From contig JAFYAW010000014.1 of NCBI GenBank assembly GCA_017540505.1, forward strand, positions 27,930 through 91,929: a DNA stretch of 64,000 nt, read 5' to 3'. Positions 1-10,482 of this stretch are shown piece by piece. The notes under the pieces are model-generated. The model saw only the letters and a program-made list of their open reading frames with translations, was not told where the DNA came from and searched no databases. Each line of letters starts with the position of its first letter. The stretch's first letter is position 1. The DNA comes from Bacteroidales bacterium (GTDB taxonomy: Bacteria > Bacteroidota > Bacteroidia > Bacteroidales > WCHB1-69). The translations under genes were made by a program, and so were the position numbers.

Positions 1-1247
1 CACTTCTCCATCAGTCCGTTCTGGGCCTCCTGCACCGTTTGCGAGGCGCGAATCAGCGCGATAATGTCGTCCAGAATGTCCAACGCTTTCAGCAGGCCTT
101 CCAGAATATGGGCGCGGGCTTGGGCCTTCTTCAGGTCGAATTGTGCCCGGCGGATCACCACCTGATGACGGTGTTTCACATATTCCACAATCATATCCTT
201 GAGGTTCAGCGTCATCGGGCGGCCATTCACGAGTGCCACATTGTTGACACTGAACGAAGACTGCAGGGCTGTCATCTGATACAGCTTGTTGAGGACCACC
301 TCCGGCACAACATCCTTGCGCAGATCATAGACGATGCGGGTGCCGTTGCGCTTGTTGGTCAGGTTCTCAATATTGGTGATGCCCACAATCTTATCCTCCT
401 TCACCAGCTCCACCGTATGCTTGATCATATCGGAAGGATTGACCAGATAGGGCAGCGATGTGACAATGATCTGGTTTTTGTTCTTATCCGTCTCAATGGT
501 GGCATGGCCGCGCATCACAATACGTCCGCGGCCGGTCTGGAACGCCTCTTGCACGCCCCTATAACCGTAAATCTCACATCCGGACGGAAAATCCGGTGCC
601 TTGATATATTGGGAAAGTTCCTCAATGGAAATGTCGTTATTGTCAATGTACGCGCAGATGCCATCACACACCTCCCTCAGATTATGAGGTGCCATGTTGG
701 TGGCCATACCGACAGCGATGCCGGATGCGCCGTTCACCAGCAGGTTAGGAATCTTGGAAGGCAGCACGGTCGGTTCGGGGATGGAGTCGTCGAAGTTGAG
801 GGTCATATCCACCGTATCCTTCTCGATGTCGGCCACCATATCCTCGGCGGATTTGCGGAGGCGTGCCTCCGTGTAACGCATGGCGGCGGGGCTGTCACCG
901 TCCACGGAACCGAAGTTACCCTGCCCATCCACGAAGGGATAGCGCAAAGACCAGGGCTGAGCCATACGAACCATGGCGTCATAGACGGCCATGTCACCAT
1001 GCGGGTGGTATTTACCCAGCACCTCACCAACGATTCTCGCGGATTTCTTATAGGGTTGGGAAGATATGATGTTGTTGTCCCACATGGCGTAGATGATACG
1101 CCGCTGCACCGGCTTCAGACCATCGCGGACATCCGGCAGCGCACGCGACACGATTACCGACATGGAATAGTCAATATAGGCGGTCTTCATCTGATTTTCG
1201 ATGTTGACCTGGACAATTTTCTCTCCTAAAGCTTCTTCTTCTATCAT
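1..1247 (-). CDS. gyrA: DNA gyrase subunit A, N-terminal 415 codons (cut by window edge)
   Basis: Breakage-reunion subunit of gyrase (A2B2), which introduces negative supercoils using ATP. The frame is open from the ATG at 1247 to the left edge, so about half of a usual 820-870 residue protein is present. Visible are [17 protein letters not shown] near residues 27-43, KPVQRRIIY, the helix-turn-helix stretch [13 protein letters not shown] at 78-90 and the catalytic tyrosine Y125 in [27 protein letters not shown] and the following [19 protein letters not shown] favour GyrA over ParC. Odd point: the residue matching E. coli Ser83, the main quinolone contact, is Met86, while the Asp87 equivalent (D90) is kept. 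The gene diverges from clpC across 217 bases. Confidence 0.97.
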   Translation of the reverse strand, partial: MIEEEALGEKIVQVNIENQMKTAYIDYSMSVIVSRALPDVRDGLKPVQRRIIYAMWDNNIISSQPYKKSARIVGEVLGKYHPHGDMAVYDAMVRMAQPWSLRYPFVDGQGNFGSVDGDSPAAMRYTEARLRKSAEDMVADIEKDTVDMTLNFDDSIPEPTVLPSKIPNLLVNGASGIAVGMATNMAPHNLREVCDGICAYIDNNDISIEELSQYIKAPDFPSGCEIYGYRGVQEAFQTGRGRIVMRGHATIETDKNKNQIIVTSLPYLVNPSDMIKHTVELVKEDKIVGITNIENLTNKRNGTRIVYDLRKDVVPEVVLNKLYQMTALQSSFSVNNVALVNGRPMTLNLKDMIVEYVKHRHQVVIRRAQFDLKKAQARAHILEGLLKALDILDDIIALIRASQTVQEAQNGLMEK

Positions 1248-1439
1248 CTTATCGTTTTTCTTTTAGTCTAAAAAACTATGTTTTAATTAGTTACAATTAT
1301 TCAAAATAATGCACGAAAATACGAAAAAAATTCGTTTCCACGTCATTTTTTTGGCACTTTTTTTGCACATGTGGCAACCTTAAGCAGAAGCGGGCAAGTC
1401 ATCGCACAACGAAGTTCCTGTCCGTTAGAAATTAAATTG

Positions 1440-1447
1440 TATTTTTG
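1440..1447 (+). promoter_or_regulatory. Bacteroidota -7 promoter element for clpC
   Basis: TATTTTTG matches the TAnnTTTG consensus and lies 17 bases before the clpC start, so the leader would be very short. The rest of the gyrA-clpC gap (1248-1439) is AT-rich, and I see no convincing second box for gyrA in it. Confidence 0.7.
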
Positions 1448-1464
1448 CCGCAAATTTTTCACAG

Positions 1465-4008
1465 ATGGAAATCAAGTATTCAGACGAGATGCGCTATGCC
1501 TTGGAAGAGGCACGGAACATAGCCGTATATTACCATTCCCCCAACATCGGCACCGAGCATGTCATGGTGGCGATTCTGCGATTCCCCGGGGAGAGCATGA
1601 CCAAAACCTTGTTCAACATTTACCGTGTGGACATGGATGTGCTTCGCACCAAGATTGAGGAATTGATTGAAAATAACGAACACAAGACCGAGACAACGCC
1701 CGAGACCATCCGGATGAACGTCCAGACGGACAACACCTTGCGATTATCATACCTCATCTCCAAGGAGTACCGGAGCGAGACGGTGGAGGCGTATCATTTC
1801 ATCTTAGCCATTCTCCGTGACGGGCGCAACGATTCCGCCAACGTGGTGAAGATGTTCCTGACGCGCGCCGGACTCTCCTACACATCCTTCGCCTCGGAGG
1901 TGAAGAAGGAGTTGAACATGGAGTCGGGCCGTACGGAGGCGATTATGGACCAGGGCGATGAAATGGAGGAGGAGGACGACCGTCGGACGACCACCCGTGC
2001 CGGCAAGCCGGGCGGGAAAGGCTCCGCTACGCCCATGTTGGACAGTTTCGGCAAAGACCTGACCAAATTCGCCGCCGAGGGCAAGCTGGACCCCGTGGTG
2101 GGACGGCAGAAGGAGCTGGAGCGCATCGCCCAGATTCTCAGCCGGCGGAAAAAGAACAACCCCGTGCTCATCGGCGAGCCCGGTGTGGGCAAGTCCGCCG
2201 TAGCGGAAGGCCTTGCTATGAACATCGTGAAAGGGAAAGTGTCGCGCACGCTCATGAACAAGCGCGTCATCAGCTTGGACATGGCCTCCATTGTAGCCGG
2301 AACCAAATACCGCGGCCAGTTTGAGGAGCGGGTCAAGACCATCCTGACAGAGATCGAAAAGAACCCCGATGTCATCCTGTTCATTGACGAACTTCACACG
2401 ATGGTGGGAGCCGGAAACGCGCCGGGCAGCATGGACGCCTCCAACCTGTTCAAGCCCGCGCTCGCCCGCGGCGAGATGCAGTGCATCGGTGCCACCACAT
2501 TGGACGAGTATCGCGAATTCATCGAGAAAGACGGAGCCTTAGAGCGCCGTTTCCAGAAAATCATCCTCGAGCCCACCACACCGGAGGAGACCATTGAAAT
2601 CCTCCACAATATCAAGGACAAATACGAAGACCACCATATTGTGCGCTACAGCGACGAAGCCGTGAAAGCCTGCGTCACCCTGTCGAACCGCTACATCACA
2701 GACCGCTGCCTGCCTGACAAAGCCATTGATGCTTTGGACGAAGCCGGAGCACGGATGCACATCCAGAACATCCACGTCCCACCTGAGATCTTAAAAGCGG
2801 AAAAGGATATTGCCGAATTCGAGCAACTGAAATCGCAGGCCATCAAAGAGCAGCAGTACAACGCCGCCGCCGGCTACCGAGACCAGATCAAGCAGCTAGA
2901 GACCAGCCTTTCCAACCTCAAAAAAGAGTGGGAAAAGCAGTCTGACCTGGAACGCCCCACCGTCACGGAGGACACTGTGGCGGAGGTCATCGCCATGATG
3001 ACGGGCGTGCCCACCCAGCGCATCGCCAAAAACGAGGGGGAACGCCTCATGAAGATGGCAGACGAGCTCCAAGGCAAGGTCATCGGCCAGGACGACGCCA
3101 TCATCAAGATCTCAAAATCCATCCGACGCAACCGTGCGGGTCTGAAAGACCCCAACCGGCCCATCGGATCGTTCATTTTCTTAGGTCCCACGGGTGTGGG
3201 TAAGACCTATTTGGCCAAGATTTTGGCGGAATACCTCTTCGACTCTCAGGACGCCATCATCCGTATCGACATGAGCGAGTATATGGAGAAGCATACCGTA
3301 TCGCGGCTCATCGGTGCGCCTCCGGGCTACGTGGGCTACGAAGAGGGCGGCCAGCTGACCGAAAAGGTGCGCCGGAAGCCCTACTCCATCGTACTGTTGG
3401 ATGAAATCGAGAAGGCGCATCCCGACGTGTATAATGTTCTACTGCAGGTGCTGGACGAGGGCATGCTCACCGACGGTATGGGACGGAAAGTGGATTTCAA
3501 GAACACCATCCTCATCATGACCTCCAACATCGGCACGCGCGAGCTGAAGGACTTCGGCACGGGCGTGGGATTCAGCACGGAGGCCACCAAGGCCGCCCAG
3601 AACAAAGTGGAGCAGGGCATCTTAGAGAAGGCCCTGAAGACCACCTTCTCTCCGGAATTCCTCAACCGTGTGGACGATGTCATCTACTTCAACAGCCTCA
3701 ACAAGGAGGACATCCTGAAAATCATCGACATCGAACTCTTGAAAGTCCTGCGCCGTGTGGTGGCTTTGGGCATTGACATCCATGTGACCGACAAGGCCAA
3801 GCAGTACATTGCCGAGACCGGCTGGGATCCCAACTACGGGGCCAGACCGTTGCGCCGCGCCATCCAGAAGCACGTGGAAGACCTTTTGGCGGAAGAGATC
3901 CTGAACCAGTCATTGCCGCAGGGCACAGTGGCGGACTTGGACTATGACGATCTGCTGGACCAGATGGTGCTCCTCAACAAAAAGGCCATTACCGAAGAAA
4001 CCGAATAA
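1465..4008 (+). CDS. clpC: ATP-dependent Clp protease ATP-binding subunit ClpC
   Basis: Hsp100 unfoldase that feeds substrates to ClpP in the cytoplasm. 847 residues, the usual ClpC length. Domains in order: Clp N-terminal repeat domain (about 1-145), AAA module 1 with Walker A GEPGVGKS at 237-244 and Walker [10 protein letters not shown], a UVR-type middle segment at about 446-485, AAA module 2 with Walker A GPTGVGKT at 574-581, and the C-terminal ClpB-D2 small domain. The loop TGVGFS in module 2 fits the ClpP-docking [LIV]GF loop, which ClpB lacks, so ClpC is preferred to ClpB. A ClpP is encoded nearby at 6724-7395. kdsC follows after 11 bases. Confidence 0.96.
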   Translation: MEIKYSDEMRYALEEARNIAVYYHSPNIGTEHVMVAILRFPGESMTKTLFNIYRVDMDVLRTKIEELIENNEHKTETTPETIRMNVQTDNTLRLSYLISKEYRSETVEAYHFILAILRDGRNDSANVVKMFLTRAGLSYTSFASEVKKELNMESGRTEAIMDQGDEMEEEDDRRTTTRAGKPGGKGSATPMLDSFGKDLTKFAAEGKLDPVVGRQKELERIAQILSRRKKNNPVLIGEPGVGKSAVAEGLAMNIVKGKVSRTLMNKRVISLDMASIVAGTKYRGQFEERVKTILTEIEKNPDVILFIDELHTMVGAGNAPGSMDASNLFKPALARGEMQCIGATTLDEYREFIEKDGALERRFQKIILEPTTPEETIEILHNIKDKYEDHHIVRYSDEAVKACVTLSNRYITDRCLPDKAIDALDEAGARMHIQNIHVPPEILKAEKDIAEFEQLKSQAIKEQQYNAAAGYRDQIKQLETSLSNLKKEWEKQSDLERPTVTEDTVAEVIAMMTGVPTQRIAKNEGERLMKMADELQGKVIGQDDAIIKISKSIRRNRAGLKDPNRPIGSFIFLGPTGVGKTYLAKILAEYLFDSQDAIIRIDMSEYMEKHTVSRLIGAPPGYVGYEEGGQLTEKVRRKPYSIVLLDEIEKAHPDVYNVLLQVLDEGMLTDGMGRKVDFKNTILIMTSNIGTRELKDFGTGVGFSTEATKAAQNKVEQGILEKALKTTFSPEFLNRVDDVIYFNSLNKEDILKIIDIELLKVLRRVVALGIDIHVTDKAKQYIAETGWDPNYGARPLRRAIQKHVEDLLAEEILNQSLPQGTVADLDYDDLLDQMVLLNKKAITEETE

Positions 4009-4019
4009 ACGACAACATC

Positions 4020-4538
4020 ATGGACCTCAACCCCAAATTCCAACCCATCACCACCTTCATCTTCGATTTCGACGGGGTGCTTTCCGACGGCAAGATTTAT
4101 GTGCAGCACGACGGCGAACAGGTGCGTGCCACCAGCGTGAAAGACGGCTACGCCCTCCAGTACGCCCTGCGCAAAGGATACCACATTGCCGTCATCTCTG
4201 GCGGTTACGCCGAATCCATGAAGCTGCGCTACAAGGACTTCCCCGGCATGGAGATGTTCCTGAAAACCCACGACAAGGTGAAGATGTTCCATGAATACAT
4301 GGCTCTCCACAACCTCTCTCCGCAAGAGATTCTTGTGATGGGGGACGACATTCCCGACTACAAGATGATGCAACTGGCGGGCATGAAATGCTGTCCGTCG
4401 GACGCCGCCACGGAAATCAAAGGGATTGCCGACTACATCTCCCCGTATCCCGGCGGCGGCGGGGCCGTACGCGACGTGATTGAGACCGTTCTACGCTTGC
4501 ACGGGAAGTGGTTTGAGGAAGACGCATGCCTGTGGTAA
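4020..4538 (+). CDS. kdsC: KdsC-type HAD phosphatase (KDO 8-phosphate phosphatase)
   Basis: 172-residue HAD-superfamily hydrolase of the C0 (capless) KdsC type, which removes phosphate from 3-deoxy-D-manno-octulosonate 8-phosphate in lipopolysaccharide KDO synthesis. HAD motif I is FDFDGVLSDG (nucleophile D16, acid/base D18), motif II is VISGG, and motif IV is MGDDIPDYKMM. The C-terminal glycine-rich tail PYPGGGGAVRDVIE is the KdsC active-site tail. Probably co-transcribed with clpC (11-base gap). A related sialic- or nonulosonic-acid phosphatase cannot be excluded, but the absence of a nucleotidyltransferase domain and of nonulosonate genes nearby favours KdsC. Confidence 0.9.
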   Translation: MDLNPKFQPITTFIFDFDGVLSDGKIYVQHDGEQVRATSVKDGYALQYALRKGYHIAVISGGYAESMKLRYKDFPGMEMFLKTHDKVKMFHEYMALHNLSPQEILVMGDDIPDYKMMQLAGMKCCPSDAATEIKGIADYISPYPGGGGAVRDVIETVLRLHGKWFEEDACLW

Positions 4539-4610
4539 TAACTATATTAGCAAGACAAAAATAATTAATAGCAAACGACTAAACTTCAACATTGTACTAT
4601 CCTCTTTCCC

Positions 4611-4643
4611 ACTCTAAACTCTTAACTCTAAACTTTAAATTCC
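4611..4643. repeat. Short degenerate CTCTAAA/CTTAACT array
   Basis: The bases just before the next start codon are built from variants of ctaaactc and ttaactct. They resemble the octamer arrays at 21868-21915, 54310-54350 and 63490-63556. The remainder of the gap (4539-4610) shows no clear signal. Confidence 0.5.
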
Positions 4644-4644
4644 T

Positions 4645-5463
4645 ATGGGCTGTTCATTTAGCATTATTCTGGCAATTTTAGGTTACATATACGGTGGCCT
4701 TGGTGGAGCTTTGGGCGGTTTTCTGTTTGGAGCTTTCATTGATGCCATCATCAACCGGATTGGCGGCAAGAAGAGCAGGGCCCAGCATTACTACAAGCCC
4801 CAGGATTTCACGGACGACAAGCTGATTCTGGCCGCCTACGTGGCCAAGGCCGACAACAACCGACTGCTGCGTTCTGAGATGGAGTACGTGCGGCAGTTCC
4901 TTCTTAAAGACCTTGGCAGCTCCGCTGTCCAGTCCGCCATGCTGCGTTTCCGCGACATTTTGAATTCCGACATTGACATCGCCAACGTGTGTGCCGACCT
5001 CCGCCAGCACGCCACCATATACGAGAAACTGATTATCCTGCAGTTTCTCTTCGGCTTCGCCCAAGCAGACGGTTCCATGCGTCAGGAGGAGCTGGATGCC
5101 ATCCAGCACATTTCCGACCTTTGCGGCATTCCCCGCAGCACCTTCGAATCGCTCAAGTCGATGTTTGTGGGCAGTTCCTATTACGGTGGTGGTTACTACG
5201 ATCAACAGCAATATGGTGGAAGCTCATCATCGTCTTCCTCCTACTCCACCCGCACGGCCACCGATAACGACTACCGCATTTTGGAAGTGTCGCCCGACGC
5301 CAGTGACGAAGAGGTGAAGAAAGCCTACCGTGCCGCCGCCAAGAAGCACCATCCCGACAAGGTGAGCCACCTGGGCGAGGATGTTCGCAAGGCCGCCGAA
5401 GTGAAATTCGCGCAAGTGAACGAAGCTTACGAACGCATCAAGAAAGCGCGGGGAATGAATTAA
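4645..5463 (+). CDS. TerB-like protein with C-terminal J domain (DjlA-like)
   Basis: 272 residues. The N-terminus is a glycine-rich hydrophobic segment (about 1-37) likely to be a membrane anchor. A TerB/DjlA-type helical region follows (about 60-165, with FGFAQADGSMRQEE typical of TerB folds), then a serine/tyrosine/glutamine-rich linker (about 172-203), then a J domain (about 207-272) with the HPD motif in KKHHPDKVS. J domains stimulate DnaK ATPase. The layout matches the DjlA membrane co-chaperone family. It sits between ClpC and the ClpXP/trigger-factor cluster, in line with a proteostasis neighbourhood. It converges on clpX with 16 bases between stop codons. Confidence 0.82.
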   Translation: MGCSFSIILAILGYIYGGLGGALGGFLFGAFIDAIINRIGGKKSRAQHYYKPQDFTDDKLILAAYVAKADNNRLLRSEMEYVRQFLLKDLGSSAVQSAMLRFRDILNSDIDIANVCADLRQHATIYEKLIILQFLFGFAQADGSMRQEELDAIQHISDLCGIPRSTFESLKSMFVGSSYYGGGYYDQQQYGGSSSSSSSYSTRTATDNDYRILEVSPDASDEEVKKAYRAAAKKHHPDKVSHLGEDVRKAAEVKFAQVNEAYERIKKARGMN

Positions 5464-5479
5464 TGCCACACAGTGATTC

Positions 5480-6721
5480 CTATTCCGGAAGCGTGGCGAA
5501 AATGGAATTCTCGAACTGCTGCTGCGCATAGTCGCGGGTGAGCACCATTTTCGTCTTATGGATGCTGGGAAAATCATACATGGCGTCCGTCATGATCTTC
5601 TCCACGATGGCGCGGAGCCCACGGGCTCCCAACTTGAGTTCTACGGCCTTCTCCACAATGTAGTCCAAGGCCTCATCCTCAAAATGCAGTTCTATGCCAT
5701 CCATCTTGAAAAGCTTCACATACTGCTTCACCAACGCATTCTTGGGTTGCGTCAGAATCTGCTTAAGGGCTTTGCTGTCAAGCGGATGCAAGGATGTAAT
5801 GACGGGGAAACGTCCGCACAACTCCGGAATAAGGCCGAACTGTCGGATATCCTGTGCAGACACATATTGCAACATATCGGAAGAGTCAAAGTGGCGGCTC
5901 TGCGTATTGTAGCCGATCACCTTCGTATTAAGACGCTCACCGATAATCTGTTCCAAGTTATTGAAAGCCCCACTGCCCACGAAAAGGATGTTCTGGGTGT
6001 TGACCTGTATGAACTGCTGCTCGGGATGTTTTCGTCCCCCTTGCGGCGGCACATTCACAATGGAGCCTTCCAGCAATTTCAGCAAAGACTGCTGCACCCC
6101 CTCACCGCTCACATCGCGGGTGATGGATGGATTTTCAGAACCTTTGCGGGCTATTTTGTCAATTTCATCAATGAAAACGATGCCACGCTCAGCCTTGGCC
6201 ACATCGTAATCCGCAGCCTGCAACAGGCGCGACAGGATGCTTTCCACATCCTCGCCCACGTAGCCTGCCTGCGTAAAGACCGTAGCATCAGCAATGCAGA
6301 ACGGAACCTCCAACATACGTGCAATCGTTCTGGCTAACAAAGTCTTGCCCGTACCTGTATCACCAATAAGCAGAATGTTGGATTTCTCAATCTCCACCTC
6401 CGCATCCTCACCGGTGGAGGGCTGCATCAGTCGCTTGTAATGGTTGTACACGGCCACCGACAACACCTTCTTGGCCTCCTCCTGCCCGATAACATAATCA
6501 TCCAGCCGCTCCTTGATCTCGTGCGGCTTCATCAGCTTGATTTTTACGGAAGAGTTTTTCCGACTATCTTTTTCCAGCTCCACATCGTGCATGATTTTCG
6601 TAACGGCACGCACGCAGTCGCCGCATATCATGCCATTCAGCCCCGCAATGAGAAACTCATCCTCGGGGATAGGAAGGCCGCAAAAGCTGCAAATCCTTTC
6701 GGTATTCTTCGCTTTCGCCAT
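5480..6721 (-). CDS. clpX: ATP-dependent Clp protease ATP-binding subunit ClpX
   Basis: 413-residue AAA+ unfoldase of ClpXP. The N-terminal zinc-binding domain has four cysteines (C11, C14, C33, C36). Walker A GDTGTGKT is at 120-127, Walker B is [11 protein letters not shown], and the pore-loop and sensor regions are normal, as is the C-terminal helical subdomain ([13 protein letters not shown]). The start is 2 bases after the clpP stop, so clpP and clpX are surely co-transcribed. Gene order tig-clpP-clpX is the same as in E. coli. Confidence 0.98.
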   Translation of the reverse strand: MAKAKNTERICSFCGLPIPEDEFLIAGLNGMICGDCVRAVTKIMHDVELEKDSRKNSSVKIKLMKPHEIKERLDDYVIGQEEAKKVLSVAVYNHYKRLMQPSTGEDAEVEIEKSNILLIGDTGTGKTLLARTIARMLEVPFCIADATVFTQAGYVGEDVESILSRLLQAADYDVAKAERGIVFIDEIDKIARKGSENPSITRDVSGEGVQQSLLKLLEGSIVNVPPQGGRKHPEQQFIQVNTQNILFVGSGAFNNLEQIIGERLNTKVIGYNTQSRHFDSSDMLQYVSAQDIRQFGLIPELCGRFPVITSLHPLDSKALKQILTQPKNALVKQYVKLFKMDGIELHFEDEALDYIVEKAVELKLGARGLRAIVEKIMTDAMYDFPSIHKTKMVLTRDYAQQQFENSIFATLPE

Positions 6722-6723
6722 GA

Positions 6724-7395
6724 TTATTTGCGGTCGTGGGAGAGCACCTGGTCAATCAGGCCATATTCTTTGGCTTCGGAGGCGATCATCCAGTGGTCAC
6801 GGTCGCAATCGTTCCAGACCTGGTCGAAGTCCTTGCCGGAGTGCTGGGCGATGATTTCGTAGAGTTCCTTTTTTATCTTCATGATCTCCTGGGCTTCGAT
6901 CTCGATATCGGAGGCCTGGCCTTGGGCACCGCCCATCGGCTGGTGGATCATGACGCGGGAGTGCGGCAGGGCGAAGCGCTTGCCCTTGGCACCGGCGCAC
7001 AGCAGTACGGCAGCCATGGAAGCGGCCATGCCCGTACAGATGGTGGACACGTCCGGCTTCAGATACTGCATGGTGTCATAGATGCCCAAACCGGCATACA
7101 CCTGACCGCCAGGGCTGTTCAGGTAAATCTGGATGTCACGGGTGGAATCCTGCGACTCCAAAAAGAGCAGCTGGGCTTGGATGATGTTGGCCACATCGTC
7201 GTCAATCGGCACGCCGAGGAAGATGATGCGGTCTTTCATCAGTCGGGAGAAGACATCCAATTGGGTGATGTTCATCGGACGCTCCTCAATGATATACGGG
7301 GTGATATAATTGCGGGCAATCGAGACATAGCGGTCCATCTTCAGACTGCTGATGCCATGCTGTTTTAATGCGTAATTGCGAAACTCGTTTTGCAT
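6724..7395 (-). CDS. clpP: ATP-dependent Clp protease proteolytic subunit ClpP
   Basis: 223-residue serine protease forming the 14-mer chamber of ClpXP and ClpCP. The triad is visible: S126 in [11 protein letters not shown]151 in [10 protein letters not shown]200 in DRDHWM. The region around [12 protein letters not shown] (91-102) is the substrate-binding strand. The N-terminal extension of about 30 residues before the mature fold ([14 protein letters not shown]...) is typical of Bacteroidota ClpP, which may be trimmed by self-cleavage. It lies 8 bases downstream of tig and 2 bases upstream of clpX. Confidence 0.98.
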   Translation of the reverse strand: MQNEFRNYALKQHGISSLKMDRYVSIARNYITPYIIEERPMNITQLDVFSRLMKDRIIFLGVPIDDDVANIIQAQLLFLESQDSTRDIQIYLNSPGGQVYAGLGIYDTMQYLKPDVSTICTGMAASMAAVLLCAGAKGKRFALPHSRVMIHQPMGGAQGQASDIEIEAQEIMKIKKELYEIIAQHSGKDFDQVWNDCDRDHWMIASEAKEYGLIDQVLSHDRK

Positions 7396-7403
7396 CGTTC
7401 GGA

Positions 7404-8897
7404 TTATTCGTTGTCTTTTTTGGTGGTTTTGCGGGTCGTTTTCTTTGCTTTGGGAGCCTCTTCCGTCTTATCGGTGTCCGTCGCAGCCTTCTTGGTCGAT
7501 TTCTTCTTCGGCGTCTCCTTCGCCTCTTGCGTCTTGCCCTTCTGACGCTCCGTCAGCATGGCCACATACGCCTTGATGTCGCCTTCCTGGTGGTCTATAT
7601 TGAGATTGGAACGGAGCAGTTCGGTCAGTTTCTCGTCATAAAGCAGGTCATACACACTCTTGACATACTCCTTATTCTCCATCGTCTGCTTCACCAGTTC
7701 CTCCACACGGTCCTTGACATCCTCTGCATTGAAGTTGCCGAAGTAGTTCTTAATGTAATAGTTACGGAAATACTCCTTGATATCATCGATGGTCACGTTC
7801 ACATTCTCGCCCTCCACAATCCGGGTTTCCAGAATCTGCCATTGGAACGCACGCTTGTAGTCATTGTATTTCTCATCCAATTGCTCGGCGGTCATATCCT
7901 TCTGGGTCAGCAGGATGTAACGTTTGATGAAATCGTCCGGCAGATCCACCTTCACATTGTCAATCAGCATCTCAATCGCGTCGTTCATGAACTGGCGGTT
8001 GAGTTCGGGCTGGTACTGGTCGAGAACCACCTTGTCGGCGGCGGCGTTGAGTTCGGCCTCGCTGTTGACAGAGCCATCGGGGAAGGCTTTCTTGAAGAAT
8101 TCCTCGTTGAGTTCGGCGGGCACGATGCGACCGATGTGCTTGATCGTCACCTTGAACTTGTAGTCATTGTCAGCCTCCAACTCCTTCGGGTCGTTGAGTT
8201 TGAGGAAGCGGGCGAGGACACCATCGTTGACGAATGCCTTGCGCAGGGAAAGCATGATGGATTCGCCGCTCTTTTTGCCGATAAATTTCTTGCGGGCATC
8301 CTCTTTCAAATCGTGGATGAAGAAGAAGCCATCCTTGTCATCGCCGTATGAGACGGACACGCTGTCATTCTCCTCGATGGTTTCCGGCGTAATGTAGTTG
8401 CCATGACGTTCGCGGAGCTGGCCAATATAGCCCTGACGGTCCTCATCGGTGGGCAGGATCTTGAAATCCACCACCTTGGGCAGCTTGGCATAGTCGATCT
8501 TCACATCGGGAGCCAGCGCATACTCGTAGGCGAACACGAAGTTGTCGGCGTTGTCGAAGTCCACAGAAGATTCAGACTCAATCGGAAGGGGTTCGAAGAT
8601 GTATTTCACCTCGTTTTCCTTCATGAAGAGGTCCATATTGGTGTTGACGAGGTTGTCAATCTCCTGGGCCAGAATGGCTTTGCCGTACATCTTGCGGATC
8701 ATGCCCATCGGCGCGTTGCCGGCACGGAAACCGGGCACCTGAGCGGTACGGCGCTGTCTCTTCAAAGCAGCCTCCACCGAAGCCTCATAATCTTCCTTCT
8801 TGATTTCAAATACGACCTTCTGGATCTGGCCGGGCACGTTTTCGTGCTTTGTAACAATTCTTTGGACTGTTTTGGAATCGTCGTTCTTCGTAGTCAT
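7404..8897 (-). CDS. tig: Trigger factor, ribosome-bound chaperone
   Basis: 497 residues. The ribosome-binding signature GFRAGNAP is at 56-63, which fixes the family. The middle region (about 150-250) stands where the FKBP-like peptidyl-prolyl isomerase domain lies in E. coli, and the C-terminal arms fill the rest to about residue 450. The protein is longer than E. coli trigger factor (432) because of a tail of about 45 residues made almost wholly of K, T, E, A and P (from [10 protein letters not shown] to the end). The tail looks disordered and basic. First gene of the tig-clpP-clpX unit. No clear -7 element is visible just upstream. Confidence 0.95.
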   Translation of the reverse strand: MTTKNDDSKTVQRIVTKHENVPGQIQKVVFEIKKEDYEASVEAALKRQRRTAQVPGFRAGNAPMGMIRKMYGKAILAQEIDNLVNTNMDLFMKENEVKYIFEPLPIESESSVDFDNADNFVFAYEYALAPDVKIDYAKLPKVVDFKILPTDEDRQGYIGQLRERHGNYITPETIEENDSVSVSYGDDKDGFFFIHDLKEDARKKFIGKKSGESIMLSLRKAFVNDGVLARFLKLNDPKELEADNDYKFKVTIKHIGRIVPAELNEEFFKKAFPDGSVNSEAELNAAADKVVLDQYQPELNRQFMNDAIEMLIDNVKVDLPDDFIKRYILLTQKDMTAEQLDEKYNDYKRAFQWQILETRIVEGENVNVTIDDIKEYFRNYYIKNYFGNFNAEDVKDRVEELVKQTMENKEYVKSVYDLLYDEKLTELLRSNLNIDHQEGDIKAYVAMLTERQKGKTQEAKETPKKKSTKKAATDTDKTEEAPKAKKTTRKTTKKDNE

Positions 8898-8930
8898 CTA
8901 TCGGTAATTTTATAATTATTCATAAAACAA

Positions 8931-8963
8931 AAGACATACAGCGCCTTTACGGTGTTGCATGTC
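8931..8963 (-). terminator. Probable intrinsic terminator after secG
   Basis: Arms 8933-8945 and 8951-8963 form a 13-pair stem with a few G-T pairs and a 5-base loop. Read on the minus strand it is followed by TTTTGTTTT. It separates the secG operon from tig. Confidence 0.6.
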
Positions 8964-8987
8964 TGTTCTTTTCCCGTGAAAGGAAAA

Positions 8988-9281
8988 TTATTCTTCCGCG
9001 TTGTCGCCGGCGGTCTGTTCGGTCTGAACCTGATTGTCCATACGGGTGGAATTCACCTCGCTTTTGGAGAGGAAAGCGCAGACGAAGCAGAGCACCATGA
9101 TGAAGGCAGCCACGCCCCAGGTTGTCTTCTCCAACACATCCGCAGTTTTGCGGACACCCATAATCTGGTTGGAGGAAGCGAAGTTGGAGGCCAAACCGCC
9201 ACCCTTAGAGTTTTGAATCAATATTACAAATGCCAAAACGACACAAGCCAAAATGATTAATACTACACAAAGTGAGAACAT
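8988..9281 (-). CDS. secG: Preprotein translocase subunit SecG
   Basis: 97-residue inner-membrane protein. Two hydrophobic segments (about 4-22 and 53-72) are joined by the family signature IQNSKGGGLASNF. SecG assists SecYEG-dependent export. The C-terminal tail is hydrophilic (KSEVNSTRMDNQVQTEQ...). Last gene of the sigma-54 activator / lptE / TPR / secG unit, a grouping common in Bacteroidota. Confidence 0.92.
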   Translation of the reverse strand: MFSLCVVLIILACVVLAFVILIQNSKGGGLASNFASSNQIMGVRKTADVLEKTTWGVAAFIMVLCFVCAFLSKSEVNSTRMDNQVQTEQTAGDNAEE

Positions 9282-9315
9282 CTGTTTCTATTTTTTATGT
9301 TTATACTATAAATTA

Positions 9316-9930
9316 TTATGCCTCGTTAGAAGCCTGTTCTTGCAGACTTTTTATTCGGGCTGCAAAATAACAACTTTTTTCTGGAAAATGCAACTTTAAA
9401 ATTTCAAACATCTGGACCGCCTTCTCCACACACCCCTGTTCAGCGTATATATTTGCTAATGTTTCACTTACAATATTCGGATCCTCTTCCAGACTGGCCT
9501 CGCCATAGTTCGCTTCCGCATCATGGGTTTCTGGTGAATAGATTATTTTCGGAGCATCCTTTGAAAATTTTGCAATCAGCTGGTCAATAAGTTCCTGCCG
9601 GTCCTCATGATGTTCGGCATGGTGTTTCACGAACACGGGTTGGAGGTCGTCGTCTGCGCTGGCAACATCGGGTGCCACCGTCAGCACGGGCTTGTCCTTC
9701 TTGATCGGGATGACCGGTGTGGCGAGCAGCACGCACTGGTGGAAGCGGGCCCTGTCGAAGATGGTGAGCAGGAGCCTCGAACGGGAGCGTCCCCGACCCG
9801 GCTGCAGCTTCAGCTGAAACATGTTCAGAAACGACGATGCGGGAAAACGTTTCTGAAGGTCCGCCAAGCGCTCCACCGCCTGATCAGCATCTTTAACTTC
9901 CACAAAATCGCTAAAATAAATCTTCTCCAT
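9316..9930 (-). CDS. TPR-like protein of the lptE-secG cluster, function unknown
   Basis: 204 residues, no signal peptide. The C-terminal part (about 145-200: ETLANIYAEQGCVEKAVQMFEILKLHFPEKSCYFAARIKSL) is a clear tetratricopeptide repeat. The N-terminal part has a basic, arginine-rich stretch (RGRSRSRL) and a linker rich in acidic residues and histidine. A TPR fold suggests a scaffold or partner-binding role. Conserved position between lptE and secG in Bacteroidota suggests a link to envelope biogenesis, but no function is established from this sequence. Confidence 0.75.
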   Translation of the reverse strand: MEKIYFSDFVEVKDADQAVERLADLQKRFPASSFLNMFQLKLQPGRGRSRSRLLLTIFDRARFHQCVLLATPVIPIKKDKPVLTVAPDVASADDDLQPVFVKHHAEHHEDRQELIDQLIAKFSKDAPKIIYSPETHDAEANYGEASLEEDPNIVSETLANIYAEQGCVEKAVQMFEILKLHFPEKSCYFAARIKSLQEQASNEA

Positions 9931-9963
9931 ACTATAAAATATCGTAACACTATTGACAAAAAA

Positions 9964-10479
9964 CTACCAGTTGACAAAGGCCTTGTTGTAAATATCGTCC
10001 GTCAGTGCGTCGCAGATTTCCGAGATGAGGCCCGATTCCACGCTGCTCAGATTCTGCGTGCTAGAATAGTCCGAATACCGCGAAAATGTCTGGTCAAAGT
10101 TCTGGTTCTCGTCGAACTTGTTCACAAAACGGACCCTGACCGTAATTGTAAGCCGGTTCATGGCAGCGGTCTCATTGCCCTGGATGGCCACCGGCGATAC
10201 CGAATAGTTGATAATCTCGCCTTCAATCTCATAATCTCCATGGTTGTTCACGATGGTCAATGGGGTCTGACCCTGTATTTTATCCTTCAATGCCGTTGTA
10301 AAATACTGGCTCAGCGTCGGATTTACGAGGGAGGCGTTGTTGGGGAATGTGGCGATGGCAACGGTCTTCGCCCGCGGGTCGATAGTGCCGCCGGTCAGTG
10401 AGACCGACAAGCGGCAGCCGACGGCCAGACAGGCGGCCATCATCCATCCAAAAATCCATATCCTAGTTCTTTTCATCAT
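9964..10479 (-). CDS. lptE: LptE-like outer-membrane lipoprotein
   Basis: 171 residues with a signal peptide and lipobox LAVGC (lipidated Cys22). The body has the LptE pattern: DPRAKTVAIATFPNNASLVNPTLSQYFTTALKD, i.e. a short alpha/beta fold beginning with a conserved strand and an NxA helix, then beta strands with a YEIEGEI motif. LptE plugs and folds the LptD barrel that inserts lipopolysaccharide. The start is 3 bases after the stop of the sigma-54 activator gene, so the two are co-transcribed. A second ATG at 10476 is equally possible. Confidence 0.85.
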   Translation of the reverse strand: MMKRTRIWIFGWMMAACLAVGCRLSVSLTGGTIDPRAKTVAIATFPNNASLVNPTLSQYFTTALKDKIQGQTPLTIVNNHGDYEIEGEIINYSVSPVAIQGNETAAMNRLTITVRVRFVNKFDENQNFDQTFSRYSDYSSTQNLSSVESGLISEICDALTDDIYNKAFVNW

Positions 10480-10482
10480 AAT

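Noticed and set aside
39-1229. A 396-codon open frame on the plus strand, antisense to gyrA
   Set aside because: The minus strand encodes an unmistakable GyrA throughout. The plus frame is rich in H, G and V as expected from the complement of a GC-biased coding strand.
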